From positions 1-22,622 of the forward strand of contig VBCQ01000288.1 of the NCBI GenBank assembly GCA_005882155.1: a stretch of DNA of 22,622 bases, given 5' to 3'. The notes under the pieces were generated by a model that had not been told where the DNA came from, did no database searches, and was given only the letters and a program-made list of their open reading frames with translations. Both the position numbers and the translations under genes were made by a program. Within the stretch, counting starts at the first letter, position 1, and each line of letters begins with the position of its first letter. Origin of the DNA: Betaproteobacteria bacterium (GTDB lineage Bacteria > Pseudomonadota > Gammaproteobacteria > Burkholderiales > Burkholderiaceae_C). Shown here in pieces: positions 1 to 8,105 of the stretch.

Positions 1-2
1 AG

Positions 3-62
3 GCCTTGCTGAAGACCCAATTGGCCGAGGTCGACAAGCGCAAGGGGCGCAGCCAGCGCTGA
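3..62 (+). CDS. C-terminal end of an unidentified gene (partial)
   Basis: An open frame runs in from the left edge and ends at TGA (60-62). The visible 19 residues are ALLKTQLAEVDKRKGRSQR, a charged, basic, probably helical tail. Too little is present to name a family. The frame is chosen because it is open to the edge, has high-GC codon use, and ends just before the convergent FKBP gene. The convergent arrangement leaves only 14 bases between the two stop codons. Confidence 0.4.
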   Translation, partial: ALLKTQLAEVDKRKGRSQR

Positions 63-76
63 GCGCCGCGTCGGGA

Positions 77-514
77 CTAGCGCCCGCTGATGCCGAGCAG
101 TTCGACTTCGAATTGCAGCGTGGCATTGGGCGGAATCACCTTGCCCGCCCCGCGCTCGCCGTAGGCGATCGACGCCGGACACGTCAGCTTGGCCTTGCCG
201 CCGACTTTCATCCGCTGCACGCCCTCGGTCCAGCACTTGATGACGCGGTCGAGCGGAAATTCTGCCGGCTCGTTGCGGCTGTATGAGCTGTCGAATTCGC
301 GGCCGTCGGGGAACGTGCCGCGGTAATGCACCTTGACCTTGTCGGTCGCGGCCGGGCTCGGCCCGTTGCCATCTTTCAACGAGCGGTAAACGAGGCCGCT
401 CGCGGTCACGATGGCACCCGATTCTTTCGCGGCGCTGGCCGCCGCGTCGGCTTGCGCCCAGGCCGAAGAAACGATAAGCGAGGCAAGCAAGGCGGCATAG
501 AAAGCGAGTTTCAC
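77..514 (-). CDS. Secreted FKBP-type peptidyl-prolyl cis-trans isomerase
   Basis: The protein is 145 residues from a GTG start at 514. It has an N-terminal signal peptide (KLAFYAALLASL, then a small-residue AWAQA cleavage region) followed by one FKBP domain. Typical FKBP segments are visible: VKVHYRGTFPDGREFDSS, the WTEGVQRMKVGGKAKLTCP core and AYGERGAGKVIPPNATLQFEVELL. By family knowledge it would speed X-Pro isomerisation during protein folding, here in the periplasm. The open frame extends 11 codons further to ATG ATG, but AGGAGA six bases before the GTG, and a signal peptide that begins there, favour the GTG. Domain order and size match small periplasmic FkpA/FklB-like proteins without a dimerisation domain. 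Confidence 0.9.
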   Translation of the reverse strand: MKLAFYAALLASLIVSSAWAQADAAASAAKESGAIVTASGLVYRSLKDGNGPSPAATDKVKVHYRGTFPDGREFDSSYSRNEPAEFPLDRVIKCWTEGVQRMKVGGKAKLTCPASIAYGERGAGKVIPPNATLQFEVELLGISGR

Positions 515-520
515 AACGGG

Positions 521-526
521 TCTCCT
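521..526 (-). promoter_or_regulatory. Shine-Dalgarno deciding the GTG start of the FKBP gene
   Basis: AGGAGA on the minus strand lies 6 bases upstream of GTG at 514. It lies inside the longer reading frame that begins at ATG 547, so it argues that the first 11 codons of that frame are not translated. Confidence 0.65.
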
Positions 527-634
527 GAATGTCGAGTTCGCCATCATCGCTCAGCGAGCTCGAGCAACACAGGCTGATGATCCGATTCGTCGCTCGACGC
601 ATCGTAGCCGGGACCCGGCGCGCGGTTCATGGGC

Positions 635-1207
635 TCATTGCCTGAGCAGCGCGACGAACTCGTCGGAGTCGAAGCCGTTGTGCATCGGCCGACCGCGCAC
701 CAGCAAGAACGGCACTCCCATCGCGCCGTGCGATCGCAGGTCGGCCGCGCAATCGGATCGCGTCTCGGCGTTGCATTCGGTGTAGGCAAAGCGGTACTGA
801 TTCAGCCAGCCTTTGGCCTGCGCGCAATACGGGCAATCGGTCGTGGTGTACAGCGTCACGTCGCCCGGCTTGACGGTCGCAGCGAGCACGCGCAAGTCGG
901 ATTCGGACATGCCGCCGCGCAGGCTTGCCGCGATGCTGCCGAATGCCCCGCTCGCGTCACCGCTGCGGTGCCGCAGGCTGTACTGATAGCCGGTCCACCC
1001 GCCATACGCGATGGCCGCGAGCATGAACCATTTGGCCCACGCAAAGCGGCTCTCGCTGCGCGCTTGAAAGACGACCGGCCGCTCGGAAACCGGACGCTGC
1101 AGCGACTCGGCCGCCTTCGCGTACGCGACGCCGCAGGCCGGGCATTGCCACGCGGGTGCGGTGGAGTCGGTCGCGCGGACGTGATGGCATTTCGGGCAGG
1201 TCGTCAT
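635..1207 (-). CDS. Zinc-ribbon / membrane-anchored glutaredoxin-fold protein
   Basis: The protein is 190 residues starting at ATG 1207 (AGGACCACC just upstream). Three parts can be seen. A four-cysteine ribbon (CPKC at 4-7, CPAC at 22-25) opens the protein. One hydrophobic segment follows at about residues 56-78. A glutaredoxin domain then carries the redox motif CPYC at 125-128 and the cis-proline segment GVPFLLV near 164-170. The CPYC motif is the classical dithiol glutaredoxin active site, so a thiol-disulfide or deglutathionylation role is expected. The membrane segment and ribbon imply a membrane-tethered version. It is divergent from the YihY gene, with 115 bases between the two starts. 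The partner protein is not evident. Confidence 0.85.
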   Translation of the reverse strand: MTTCPKCHHVRATDSTAPAWQCPACGVAYAKAAESLQRPVSERPVVFQARSESRFAWAKWFMLAAIAYGGWTGYQYSLRHRSGDASGAFGSIAASLRGGMSESDLRVLAATVKPGDVTLYTTTDCPYCAQAKGWLNQYRFAYTECNAETRSDCAADLRSHGAMGVPFLLVRGRPMHNGFDSDEFVALLRQ

Positions 1208-1322
1208 GGTGGTCCTGGGGTCGCGTCTGACCAGCATTTTGCATCGGTGTCAGACGAGGCCTACGCGAGCATCGGCCGATGGCTACTGCCGCTGCGACTC
1301 GCGCTTGCATAAATTGAGACGT

Positions 1323-2414
1323 ATGGCATCGACGCTGTTGACGCTGAACCCGGTGCGCGCGACGCTGGTGGCGGCCGTCGCGTCGGGGGTGGCGTGGAAG
1401 TTCTGGCGCACCCGGCATCGCGAGTGGCCGGCCCCTGCGCGAACGAGAGCACCGGCGCCGGCGCCCGAAGCGCCCCCGCTGGCCGAAACGCCAATCGGCC
1501 CGGTGCCGCGCTGGCGCCAGTTCATCGACTTCATGCGCGAAGCGATCGAGGCCTGGGTCGACGACTACGCACAGAGCATGGGGGCCGCGCTGTCGTACTA
1601 CTCGGTGTTCTCGATCGCGCCCTTGCTCGTCATCGTCATCTCGGTGGCCGGCATCGTGTTCGGCGAAGAGGCCGCGCGCAATCAGATTTTTCAGCAGCTG
1701 AGCGGCTTCCTCGGCGCCGACGGCGCTGCCGCGATCCAAGGGCTGCTGAAGAGTGCGAGCCTGCACAACAAGGGCGTTATCGGCACGACGATCGGCGTGG
1801 TGCTGTTGTTCGCCGGCGCGACCTCGGTGCTGAGTGAACTGCAGAACGCGCTCGACCGCGTCTGGCGCGCGCCGGAGCGCAACCGCCCCAAAGGTCTGCG
1901 CGGGCTCATCCGCGCGCGGCTGATGTCGTTCGGCATGATTCTCGGGCTCGGCTTTCTGCTCGTCATCTCGCTGGTCGCGAGTGCCGCGCTCGCCGCGCTC
2001 GGCGACTGGTGGGCGCCGCTGTTCGGCGGCTGGGAATTCGCGCTGCATGGGGTCGACTTCATCGTCGCCTTCGCGCTGGTGACACTGCTCTTCGCGTTGA
2101 TCTACAAGCTGCTGCCGAGCGTTCGCATCGCCTGGCGCGATGTCTGGTTCGGCGCCGGCATCACCGCACTGCTGTTCACGATCGGCAAGCTGCTGATCGG
2201 CCTGTACATCGGCAAGAGCGCCGTGACATCTGGGTTCGGCGCCGCGAGTTCGGTCGTGGTGCTGCTGATCTGGGTCTACTACTCGGCGCAGATCTTCCTG
2301 ATCGGTGCCGAGTTCACTTGGGTGTTCGCGCACCGCTTCGGGTCGAAAAAGGACGAGAAGCGTGAGCTGAACGCGCCTGCCCCCGAGCCGCGGCGCAGCG
2401 CGCAGCCGGCTTGA
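1323..2414 (+). CDS. YihY/BrkB-family (UPF0761) inner membrane protein
   Basis: The protein is 363 residues from ATG 1323. The family core begins near RQFIDFMREAIEAWVDDYAQ, followed by the characteristic MGAALSYYSVFSIAPLLVIV segment. There are about six hydrophobic segments, including the late GFGAASSVVVLLIWVYYSAQIFLIGAEFT helix pair typical of the family. A proline/alanine-rich linker (about residues 38-60) follows a short N-terminal hydrophobic stretch. The tail after the last helix is polar and basic. The molecular function of the family is unsettled despite its BrkB/ribonuclease BN names. An upstream start at 1206 is possible in frame, but that region overlaps the divergent promoter region and is not protein-like. 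Confidence 0.88.
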   Translation: MASTLLTLNPVRATLVAAVASGVAWKFWRTRHREWPAPARTRAPAPAPEAPPLAETPIGPVPRWRQFIDFMREAIEAWVDDYAQSMGAALSYYSVFSIAPLLVIVISVAGIVFGEEAARNQIFQQLSGFLGADGAAAIQGLLKSASLHNKGVIGTTIGVVLLFAGATSVLSELQNALDRVWRAPERNRPKGLRGLIRARLMSFGMILGLGFLLVISLVASAALAALGDWWAPLFGGWEFALHGVDFIVAFALVTLLFALIYKLLPSVRIAWRDVWFGAGITALLFTIGKLLIGLYIGKSAVTSGFGAASSVVVLLIWVYYSAQIFLIGAEFTWVFAHRFGSKKDEKRELNAPAPEPRRSAQPA

Positions 2415-2478
2415 GCGTTGCCGGCCGCGTTACAGTGCCTGCCGCGCCCCATCCGCTCGGGGTGAAGGGTGCTTCCAC

Positions 2479-3375
2479 GTGATGAGATCAATGACTTCGA
2501 TTCGCTATTGCGCGATCGCGATCGCGATGGTGATGGTGATGTGCTTGTGCGGCTTGCTGCCAAGCGCGGCCTCGGCCGCTCAGACCGCGCCTTCGGCGCC
2601 GGCGGCCGAGCCCGATGACCCGGCTCAGCGGCCAAAGTGGGAGGCCGGCCTCGTGACCGGCGCCGGCCGTGTCGTCGACTACCCGGGTGCCGACCAGTCG
2701 CATTGGCGCGGGTTCGCAGCGCCGCTGTTCATCTACCGCGGGCCGATCCTGCGCGTCGATCAGGACGGCATTCGCGGCCGGCTGCTGAAGACCAGCGACA
2801 TCGAATTCGACGTGACCGGCAGCGCGGCCTTCAGCGCCCGCAACAACGACGCGCGCCAAGGCATGCCGCCGCTCGATTACCTGTTCGGCGTCGGACCGCA
2901 AGTGATCTACAAAGGCTTGCGCAAGATGCCCGGTGGACCCGATGTGCACCTGAACTTGCGCGCGCTCGTGTCGACCGACTTTCATCGCACCCACGGCCGC
3001 GGCGCCGAGTTCACGCCCGAGATGCGCTGGCGCTTCAGCCCGGTCGCGGGATTGCCGGCGGCCTTCACCGTATCGCTGCAACCGACCTGGGCCGACCGCA
3101 CCCTGGCGCGCTACTTCTATCAAGTCGACCCGAGCCAGGCGACGCCGACGCGGCCGGCCTACGACGCGCGCTCGGGCTATCTCGGCACTGCATTGAACCT
3201 GACGCTGAGCCGCCGCCACAGTCAGAGCCTGTCGTGGTTCGCCACCGTGCGCAGCATGTCCTTGCACGGCGCGGCCAATGCGGCGAGCCCGCTGCTGCGC
3301 GACAAGACCAACGTCAGCGTCGGCGCGGGACTGCTGTGGACGCCTTGGCAGAGCCAGGCGCGCGCGTCCGAGTAA
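2479..3375 (+). CDS. MipA/OmpV family outer-membrane protein
   Basis: The protein is 298 residues with a clear signal peptide (IAIAMVMVMCLCGLLP, cleavage after SAASA). The mature part starts with KWEAGLVTGAGRVVDYPGADQ and continues with FAAPLFIYRGPILRVDQDGIRG, both hallmarks of the MipA/OmpV family. Alternating beta-strand segments run to the C terminus. These proteins form outer-membrane barrels; E. coli MipA scaffolds a murein synthase and lytic transglycosylase, and other members are osmotic or uptake proteins. The specific role here cannot be read from sequence. ATG 2479 is followed by a second in-frame ATG at codon 2, so the exact start is slightly uncertain. It is convergent with the next gene, with only 9 bases between stops. 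Confidence 0.85.
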   Translation: MMRSMTSIRYCAIAIAMVMVMCLCGLLPSAASAAQTAPSAPAAEPDDPAQRPKWEAGLVTGAGRVVDYPGADQSHWRGFAAPLFIYRGPILRVDQDGIRGRLLKTSDIEFDVTGSAAFSARNNDARQGMPPLDYLFGVGPQVIYKGLRKMPGGPDVHLNLRALVSTDFHRTHGRGAEFTPEMRWRFSPVAGLPAAFTVSLQPTWADRTLARYFYQVDPSQATPTRPAYDARSGYLGTALNLTLSRRHSQSLSWFATVRSMSLHGAANAASPLLRDKTNVSVGAGLLWTPWQSQARASE

Positions 3376-3384
3376 GAAGGGTCG

Positions 3385-4107
3385 CTAGCGCGGCAGCTTG
3401 CGAAACGCGCTGGCGAGGCTCGCCGACAACACGTCGAATTCGCCGCTGCCGGCGACCGGAATGACGAGCAGCGTCGCGCCGTTTTGCAGCACGCGGGCGC
3501 GGGTGCTGCTTTGCTGCATGTAGTTGCCGGCCACGCTGCGGCAGGCGGGCACCGAGTCGCAACGGAACAAGGTCACCGACAGCTCCGCACCGGCGGGCGC
3601 GCTCGCGCCGATAGTCGACGCCAGGGCATCGATCTGCGCCGCATCGACGACGCCGCCGGGCAACTTCGTCGTCGCCGGCAAACGCGTCACCGTGTGCGCG
3701 ATGCCGACGTTGCGCAGCTCGGCTGAGAAGGCATCGACCGGGTCGAGCGGGGTGGCGCTTTGAGCCGCAGTGTCGGCAGCCGCGAGCGGCGCGAGCGGCG
3801 CGGGCGGAGCCTCGGCCACTTCGGCTGCGGCGGCGAGCTGGTCTTGCGCCGCCTGTTCCAACATCGACGCTTTGACGAGCTGCCAGCTGCTGGCGACAAG
3901 CAGCACACTGAACGCGAGGTTGGCGAGGAACGGCGCCGTCACGCTCGTCTCAGGGTCGCCGCGATGCTTGAACAGGGTGTAGACGGCTGCGATGCTGCCC
4001 AGAAAGAAGGTCGCGATTGCAAGCGCAATGCTCGAGCGGGCGACCCGAAAGCACAGCCACAGCTGTGTGGCCAGAGCCAGCGCAAGCCACAGAAAAATCC
4101 ACCCCAT
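3385..4107 (-). CDS. Hypothetical membrane protein with extracytoplasmic C-terminal domain
   Basis: The protein is 240 residues from ATG 4107, preceded by GGGAGG six bases upstream, which favours this start over longer in-frame options. Two hydrophobic helices lie in residues 1-45 (GWIFLWLALALATQLWLC and IALAIATFFLGSIAAVYTL) and a third at about 55-75. An Ala/Pro-rich linker leads to a roughly 120-residue alpha/beta domain with a pair of cysteines in RCDSVPACRSVAG that could form a disulfide. I do not recognise the family. It is divergent from the small gene at 4223. Confidence 0.75.
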   Translation of the reverse strand: MGWIFLWLALALATQLWLCFRVARSSIALAIATFFLGSIAAVYTLFKHRGDPETSVTAPFLANLAFSVLLVASSWQLVKASMLEQAAQDQLAAAAEVAEAPPAPLAPLAAADTAAQSATPLDPVDAFSAELRNVGIAHTVTRLPATTKLPGGVVDAAQIDALASTIGASAPAGAELSVTLFRCDSVPACRSVAGNYMQQSSTRARVLQNGATLLVIPVAGSGEFDVLSASLASAFRKLPR

Positions 4108-4222
4108 GCCGAGCCTCCCACCGCGCGATGAATCGATCGTTTCCTGCGGCCATTGTGGCCGGAAAAACCGTTCCCTAAATCGTCGCGTTGGCGCACCATT
4201 GCCGACGACCGAAGGAGCGAGC

Positions 4223-4624
4223 ATGAACGCATCCACCGAGAGCCCAACCGGGCCGGGCGCAGGTGAAGTTCCCGATCGGCGCCAAACGCCGGACCGGCGA
4301 ATCCAGCATTCGATCTTGAACCAGGAGGCGCTGGCGCGCATCGTGGTCGAGGAGCGCGGCGCCGACTCCTATGCCGGCCGAGCGCTCGCCGAATACGAGC
4401 GGCGCTGTGCGACGGCGGCGAACCGCGGCACGGGTGAGGACGAGTTGATCGTCTATTCGCTGCGTGGCCAATGGCTGGTCGCTCCCGTCAAGGAGATTCG
4501 CAAGGCGATGCTCGATGCCGCTGCCGCGGCTTGCCGGCGCCGATCGACGCGGTCGGAGTCGGGTTCCGAGCTTCGTCAACGCGAAGGGCCGCAGGACTCG
4601 ACGATGCGCGGCGCCGGCCGATAG
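4223..4624 (+). CDS. Hypothetical polar protein, 133 aa
   Basis: It starts at ATG 4223 with GAAGGAGCGAGC directly upstream. The N terminus is polar with a repeated DRRQTPDRR motif of the kind seen in many betaproteobacterial signalling proteins and linkers. A compact alpha/beta part follows (LNQEALARIVVEERGADSYAG, DELIVYSLRGQWLVAPVKEIRKAML). The arginine-rich C terminus is likely disordered. There is no signal peptide or membrane segment, so it is probably cytoplasmic. No function can be assigned. The stop is 32 bases from the convergent membrane-protein gene. Confidence 0.6.
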   Translation: MNASTESPTGPGAGEVPDRRQTPDRRIQHSILNQEALARIVVEERGADSYAGRALAEYERRCATAANRGTGEDELIVYSLRGQWLVAPVKEIRKAMLDAAAAACRRRSTRSESGSELRQREGPQDSTMRGAGR

Positions 4625-4656
4625 CTCTGGCTGAACGGGTCCAGCGCCGCCGCGTG

Positions 4657-5121
4657 TCACCGAACGCCGGCGGATCGCAACGCGGCACGCAGGCTCATCG
4701 CGCCGTTGAGAATGAAGAACAGCGCGAGTGCATGAAAGGCGACCGGCATCCATTCCTTGACCATCACGTAGATCAGTGCGTCGAGCAGATAGACGGCGGC
4801 GCCGAGAAAGAATGGCCACAGCGTGCCGCGCTGCGCGAGGCGGCCCATGAGGAAAAAGAAGCCCAGCGCGATCGCGTCGATCGTGAAGCCGACCGCCTTG
4901 GCCGACGAGAAGATCGCGTCGGACACGGCGGTGATGCCCAGGCCGATCACAAAGTTGGTGTCGCTGCCCGATTGCGCGAGCACGATGTTGACCAAAGACA
5001 GGCCGGCGATCCACCAGAACCAGCGCGCTCCCGATCGGGCGGCCGGTGTGGTCGACACGACGGTGACGCGCGTGGGCGCAGCAGCAGCAAGCGGCGTCTG
5101 AACGACGTCGGCATCGGACAT
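4657..5121 (-). CDS. Small polytopic membrane protein, 154 aa, unassigned
   Basis: It starts at ATG 5121 with GGGAGG four bases upstream. After a polar Ala/Thr-rich N terminus of about 30 residues there are four hydrophobic helices (WFWWIAGLSLVNIVLAQ; FTIDAIALGFFFLMG; LWPFFLGAAVYLLDALIYVM; AFHALALFFILNGAMSL). No catalytic motif is visible. It lies 35 bases downstream of the FMN reductase gene on the same strand and may be cotranscribed with it. I do not recognise a named family. Confidence 0.75.
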   Translation of the reverse strand: MSDADVVQTPLAAAAPTRVTVVSTTPAARSGARWFWWIAGLSLVNIVLAQSGSDTNFVIGLGITAVSDAIFSSAKAVGFTIDAIALGFFFLMGRLAQRGTLWPFFLGAAVYLLDALIYVMVKEWMPVAFHALALFFILNGAMSLRAALRSAGVR

Positions 5122-5156
5122 AGAACCTCCCGAGTGATGTGGTTGAAATCGAGCGC

Positions 5157-5717
5157 TCAACGCGGCGAATTGTGCTCGATCCACTGCGCGAACGCCTGCA
5201 GAAACTTCTGCAAGAACTCGCGCGTCGAATCGTTCGTGATGCCGCCATTGGCGTCGAACAGCTTGTGCGCGCTGCCGATGTAGGCCTCGGGCTGCGCCAT
5301 CATCGGCACGTCGAGGAAGACCATCGACTGGCGAAGATGGTGGTTCGCGCCAAAGCCGCCGACGGCGCCCGGCGACGCGCTGACCACCGCGCCCGGCTTG
5401 CCGCTCCAGGCGCTCTGGCCGTAGGGGCGCGACGCAACGTCGATGGCGTTCTTCAGCACGCCGGGCATCGAGCGGTTGTATTCCGGCGTGACGAATAGCA
5501 CCGCGTCGGCAGCGCGGACGCGCTCCTTGAATTCGACGACGGCCTGCGGCGGCGCGGCTTCCCAGTCCTGGCTGAACAGCGGCAGTTGACCGATGTCGGC
5601 GATCTCCATCTTCAAGGGCTGCGGCGCCATCGCAATCAGCGCCTTGGCGAGCTTGAGATTGATCGAGTCCTTGCGAAGGCTGCCGACAAGGACAGCGACG
5701 TTGCGGGGAGTGGCCAT
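5157..5717 (-). CDS. NADPH-dependent FMN reductase (chromate/quinone reductase type)
   Basis: The protein is 186 residues with a flavodoxin-like fold. The N-terminal phosphate-binding loop GSLRKDSINLKLAKAL binds the FMN phosphate. The family signature PEYNRSMPGVLKNAIDVASRP is present at about residues 78-98. SASPGAVGGFGANHHLRQ forms the other flavin-contacting loop. By family knowledge it moves electrons from NAD(P)H through FMN to quinones, chromate or azo compounds; the physiological acceptor cannot be told from sequence. It starts at ATG 5717 with AAGGAGC upstream. A 197-base leader region separates it from glnS. Confidence 0.9.
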   Translation of the reverse strand: MATPRNVAVLVGSLRKDSINLKLAKALIAMAPQPLKMEIADIGQLPLFSQDWEAAPPQAVVEFKERVRAADAVLFVTPEYNRSMPGVLKNAIDVASRPYGQSAWSGKPGAVVSASPGAVGGFGANHHLRQSMVFLDVPMMAQPEAYIGSAHKLFDANGGITNDSTREFLQKFLQAFAQWIEHNSPR

Positions 5718-5914
5718 GGGTGCTCCTTACGGTCAAGCAGAGCGCATGCGGTGGGCCAAACCATTCGGCCCGTGCGCTCGGCTGAACGCATCGTCGACCA
5801 AACGACGCAAGCACTCCGATTTATCATGAAATGTCCTCACCGGCGACGCTGTACGCAAGCAAGACAGAGCGCGCCCGCGCCGAGCGACAAGCTGCGGTCG
5901 GCTTCTTCATGCGG
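5718..5914. other. Intergenic region between glnS end and FMN reductase start
   Basis: This is the longest gene-free stretch in the window. It should hold the promoter of the FMN reductase gene. An AT-rich patch (ATTTATCATGAAAT, about 5820-5833) is the only likely core-promoter material. No convincing hairpin terminator or RNA gene was seen. Confidence 0.4.
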
Positions 5915-7960
5915 CTATTTCGCCCAGCTGTCCTTCAGCCCCGTGATCTTGTTGAACACCGGCTTTGCTGCCGAGTGATCGTTGCGGTCTGCCACGAAGT
6001 AGCCATGCCGCTCGAACTGAAACTTGTCGTCGGCCGCAGCGGCCTGCAACGACGGCTCGACATAGGCCGTGACGACCTTCTTGCTGTTCGGATTCAAGCA
6101 GGCCTTGAAGTCCTTGCCGCCGGCGTCAGGCTGCTCGTCGCTGAAGAGGCGGTCGTAGAGCCGCACTTCGGCGCTCACGCCATCGCTCGCGCCGACCCAG
6201 GTGATCACGCCTTTGACCTTCACCGCGTCGGCGCCCGGTGTGCCGCTCTTGGTGTCGGGCACAAGCTCGGCCTGGACTTCGGTGATGTTGCCGCTTGCGT
6301 CCTTCGTGCAGCCGATGCATTGGATGACGTGAGCGTACTTGAGCCGAACCCGGTTGCCCGGATACAGCCGGTGGTAGCCCTTGCTCGGCTCCTCCATGAA
6401 ATCGTCGCGCTCGATCCAGATCTCGCGTCCGATTCCAAAGCTGCGCTTGCCGCGCTCGGGCTGCGCCGGGTGCAACGGCGCGCTGCAGGTGTCGATGACG
6501 CCCTGGCCCATCACCGTGTCCCAGTTCGTCAGCACGAGTTTCAGCGGGTCGAGCACGGCCATCGCGCGGGCGGCTTTCGGATCGAGATCGTCGCGCAGCG
6601 CGATGTCGAGCGACGAGTAATCGATCCAGCCGCCGGCTTTGCTGACGCCGCTGCGCTCGGCCAACAGGTGCAGGCTCTCGGGCGTGTAGCCGCGGCGCCG
6701 TAGGCCGACCAGCGTCGGCATGCGCGGGTCGTCCCAGCCGGCGACATGACCCTCGTCGACGAGCTGCTTGAGCTTGCGCTTGCTGGTGACGATGTAGGTG
6801 AGGTTGAGCCGCGCGAACTCGTACTGGTGCGGCAGCCCGAAGACGTTGGGGTGCTCGCCGTCGAGTGCATGCTGCAGCAGCGGCGTGAACTGCGCCGTTT
6901 CGCGCTTGAGCAGCGTGAAGAACTGCGGCAGGTCGTGCAGGACGCGGCCGCTGTCGTGGTCCCAGCGCTCGAACAGCGCACGCATCCCTGCTTCGGCGTC
7001 GCTCGCGAACAGCTTGGCGGCATGGTTGTGGCAGTGCAGCGCGAACTCCTTCGCCGCTTCCATGCCTTCGCCTTCGATTGCCTCGATCAACTGCTTCACG
7101 CGCTCGAACTGCGGCGTGCGCAAGATGGGCGCGATGCGCTCGAGCGTCCAGTCGTAGAACGGCCGCTGGTCTTCGAACTCGAGCGTGCAGATGCTGTGCG
7201 TGATGTTCTCGAGCGCGTCCTCGATCGGATGGGCGAACGAGTACATCGGGTAGATGCACCAGGTGTCGCCGGTGTTGTGGTGCGTCGCGCGCTTGATGCG
7301 GTAGAGCGCCGGGTCGCGCAGGTTGATGTTGGGGTGCGCCATGTCGATCTTGGCGCGCAGCACCGCGGCACCGTCGGCGAGCTTGCCGTCGCGCATCTCG
7401 CGAAAGCGCCGCAAGTTATCTTCCGGCGTGCGATGGCGCTGCGGGCTGTCGCGCCCGGCCGTGGCGAAGTCACCGCGGCTCGTTCGCATCTCGTCGGCGG
7501 TCTGCTCGTCGACATAGGCGTGGCCGGTCGTGATCAGGTACTCGGCCGCGCGGTACATGAAGTCGAAGTAGTTGCTGGCGTAGAACAGATGGCTCGTGCC
7601 GTGGGCATTCCAGTCGAAGCCCAGCCACTTCACCGCATCGACGATTGCGTCGACGTATTCCTGCTCTTCCTTCTCGGGGTTGGTGTCGTCGAAGCGCAGG
7701 TGGCATACGCCGTCGTAGTCACGCGCCAGGCCGAAGTTCAGCCAGATGCTTTTCGCATGGCCCACATGCAGATAGCCATTGGGCTCGGGCGGAAAGCGGG
7801 TGCGGATTTTGGCCGGATCGGGACGAGCAGTTTCATGGTGCGTCGCGTCGCCCGGCGTACCGGCGAACTTGCGCTGCGAGTAAGCGCCCTGGGCCAGATC
7901 GCGCTCGATGATCTGGCGCAAGAAGTTGCTGGGCTTGGCGTCGTGGTGCGATGCGGTCAT
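5915..7960 (-). CDS. glnS: Glutaminyl-tRNA synthetase with a large internal insertion
   Basis: The protein is 681 residues, against 554 in E. coli. It ligates glutamine to tRNA-Gln (class I synthetase). The class I signature PPEPNGYLHVGHAKS is at 57-71, the GlnRS segment RFDDTNPEKEEQEYVD at 89-104 and the KMSKS-equivalent VTSKRKL at 391-397. The C-terminal anticodon-binding barrels begin near MAVLDPLKLVLTNW and include the usual CIGCTKDASGNITEV segment. The E. coli enzyme goes directly from the YDW helix to HPRQYEFSRLNL. Here about 100 residues (roughly 276-374) are inserted before LPHQYEFARLNL. The rest aligns by eye without a break. The start ATG 7960 fits the usual N-terminal SNFLRQIIERDL. 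Confidence 0.95.
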   Translation of the reverse strand: MTASHHDAKPSNFLRQIIERDLAQGAYSQRKFAGTPGDATHHETARPDPAKIRTRFPPEPNGYLHVGHAKSIWLNFGLARDYDGVCHLRFDDTNPEKEEQEYVDAIVDAVKWLGFDWNAHGTSHLFYASNYFDFMYRAAEYLITTGHAYVDEQTADEMRTSRGDFATAGRDSPQRHRTPEDNLRRFREMRDGKLADGAAVLRAKIDMAHPNINLRDPALYRIKRATHHNTGDTWCIYPMYSFAHPIEDALENITHSICTLEFEDQRPFYDWTLERIAPILRTPQFERVKQLIEAIEGEGMEAAKEFALHCHNHAAKLFASDAEAGMRALFERWDHDSGRVLHDLPQFFTLLKRETAQFTPLLQHALDGEHPNVFGLPHQYEFARLNLTYIVTSKRKLKQLVDEGHVAGWDDPRMPTLVGLRRRGYTPESLHLLAERSGVSKAGGWIDYSSLDIALRDDLDPKAARAMAVLDPLKLVLTNWDTVMGQGVIDTCSAPLHPAQPERGKRSFGIGREIWIERDDFMEEPSKGYHRLYPGNRVRLKYAHVIQCIGCTKDASGNITEVQAELVPDTKSGTPGADAVKVKGVITWVGASDGVSAEVRLYDRLFSDEQPDAGGKDFKACLNPNSKKVVTAYVEPSLQAAAADDKFQFERHGYFVADRNDHSAAKPVFNKITGLKDSWAK

Positions 7961-8105
7961 TTGTAAATGATTCTATCGGCGAGGCGCTGCACTCTGAGAT
8001 GGTTCGGAAACCTTGCTTTACCTTGCAACAGGGTCGAGCCGTCAACGCTGCAGGTGGGGTGTCGCGTTTTCAGAATGCGCGCACTGCGCAGAAACGGAGT
8101 CGATC
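7961..8105. promoter_or_regulatory. Divergent intergenic region, glnS / secreted Pro-Tyr protein
   Basis: These 145 bases separate two divergent start codons and should contain both promoters. On the minus strand TAGAAT (7975-7970) resembles a -10 element close to the glnS start, but no good -35 hexamer was found at the right distance. For the plus-strand gene no clear sigma-70 pair was found. Confidence 0.3.

Noticed and set aside
547..547. ATG ATG start for the FKBP gene at 547
   Set aside because: A Shine-Dalgarno lies inside that extension, directly before GTG 514, and the signal peptide begins at the GTG.
957..2333. 458-residue minus-strand open frame opposite the YihY-family gene
   Set aside because: Composition is Arg/Gln/His/Asp-rich without hydrophobic core patterns, and the plus strand encodes a clear membrane-protein family.
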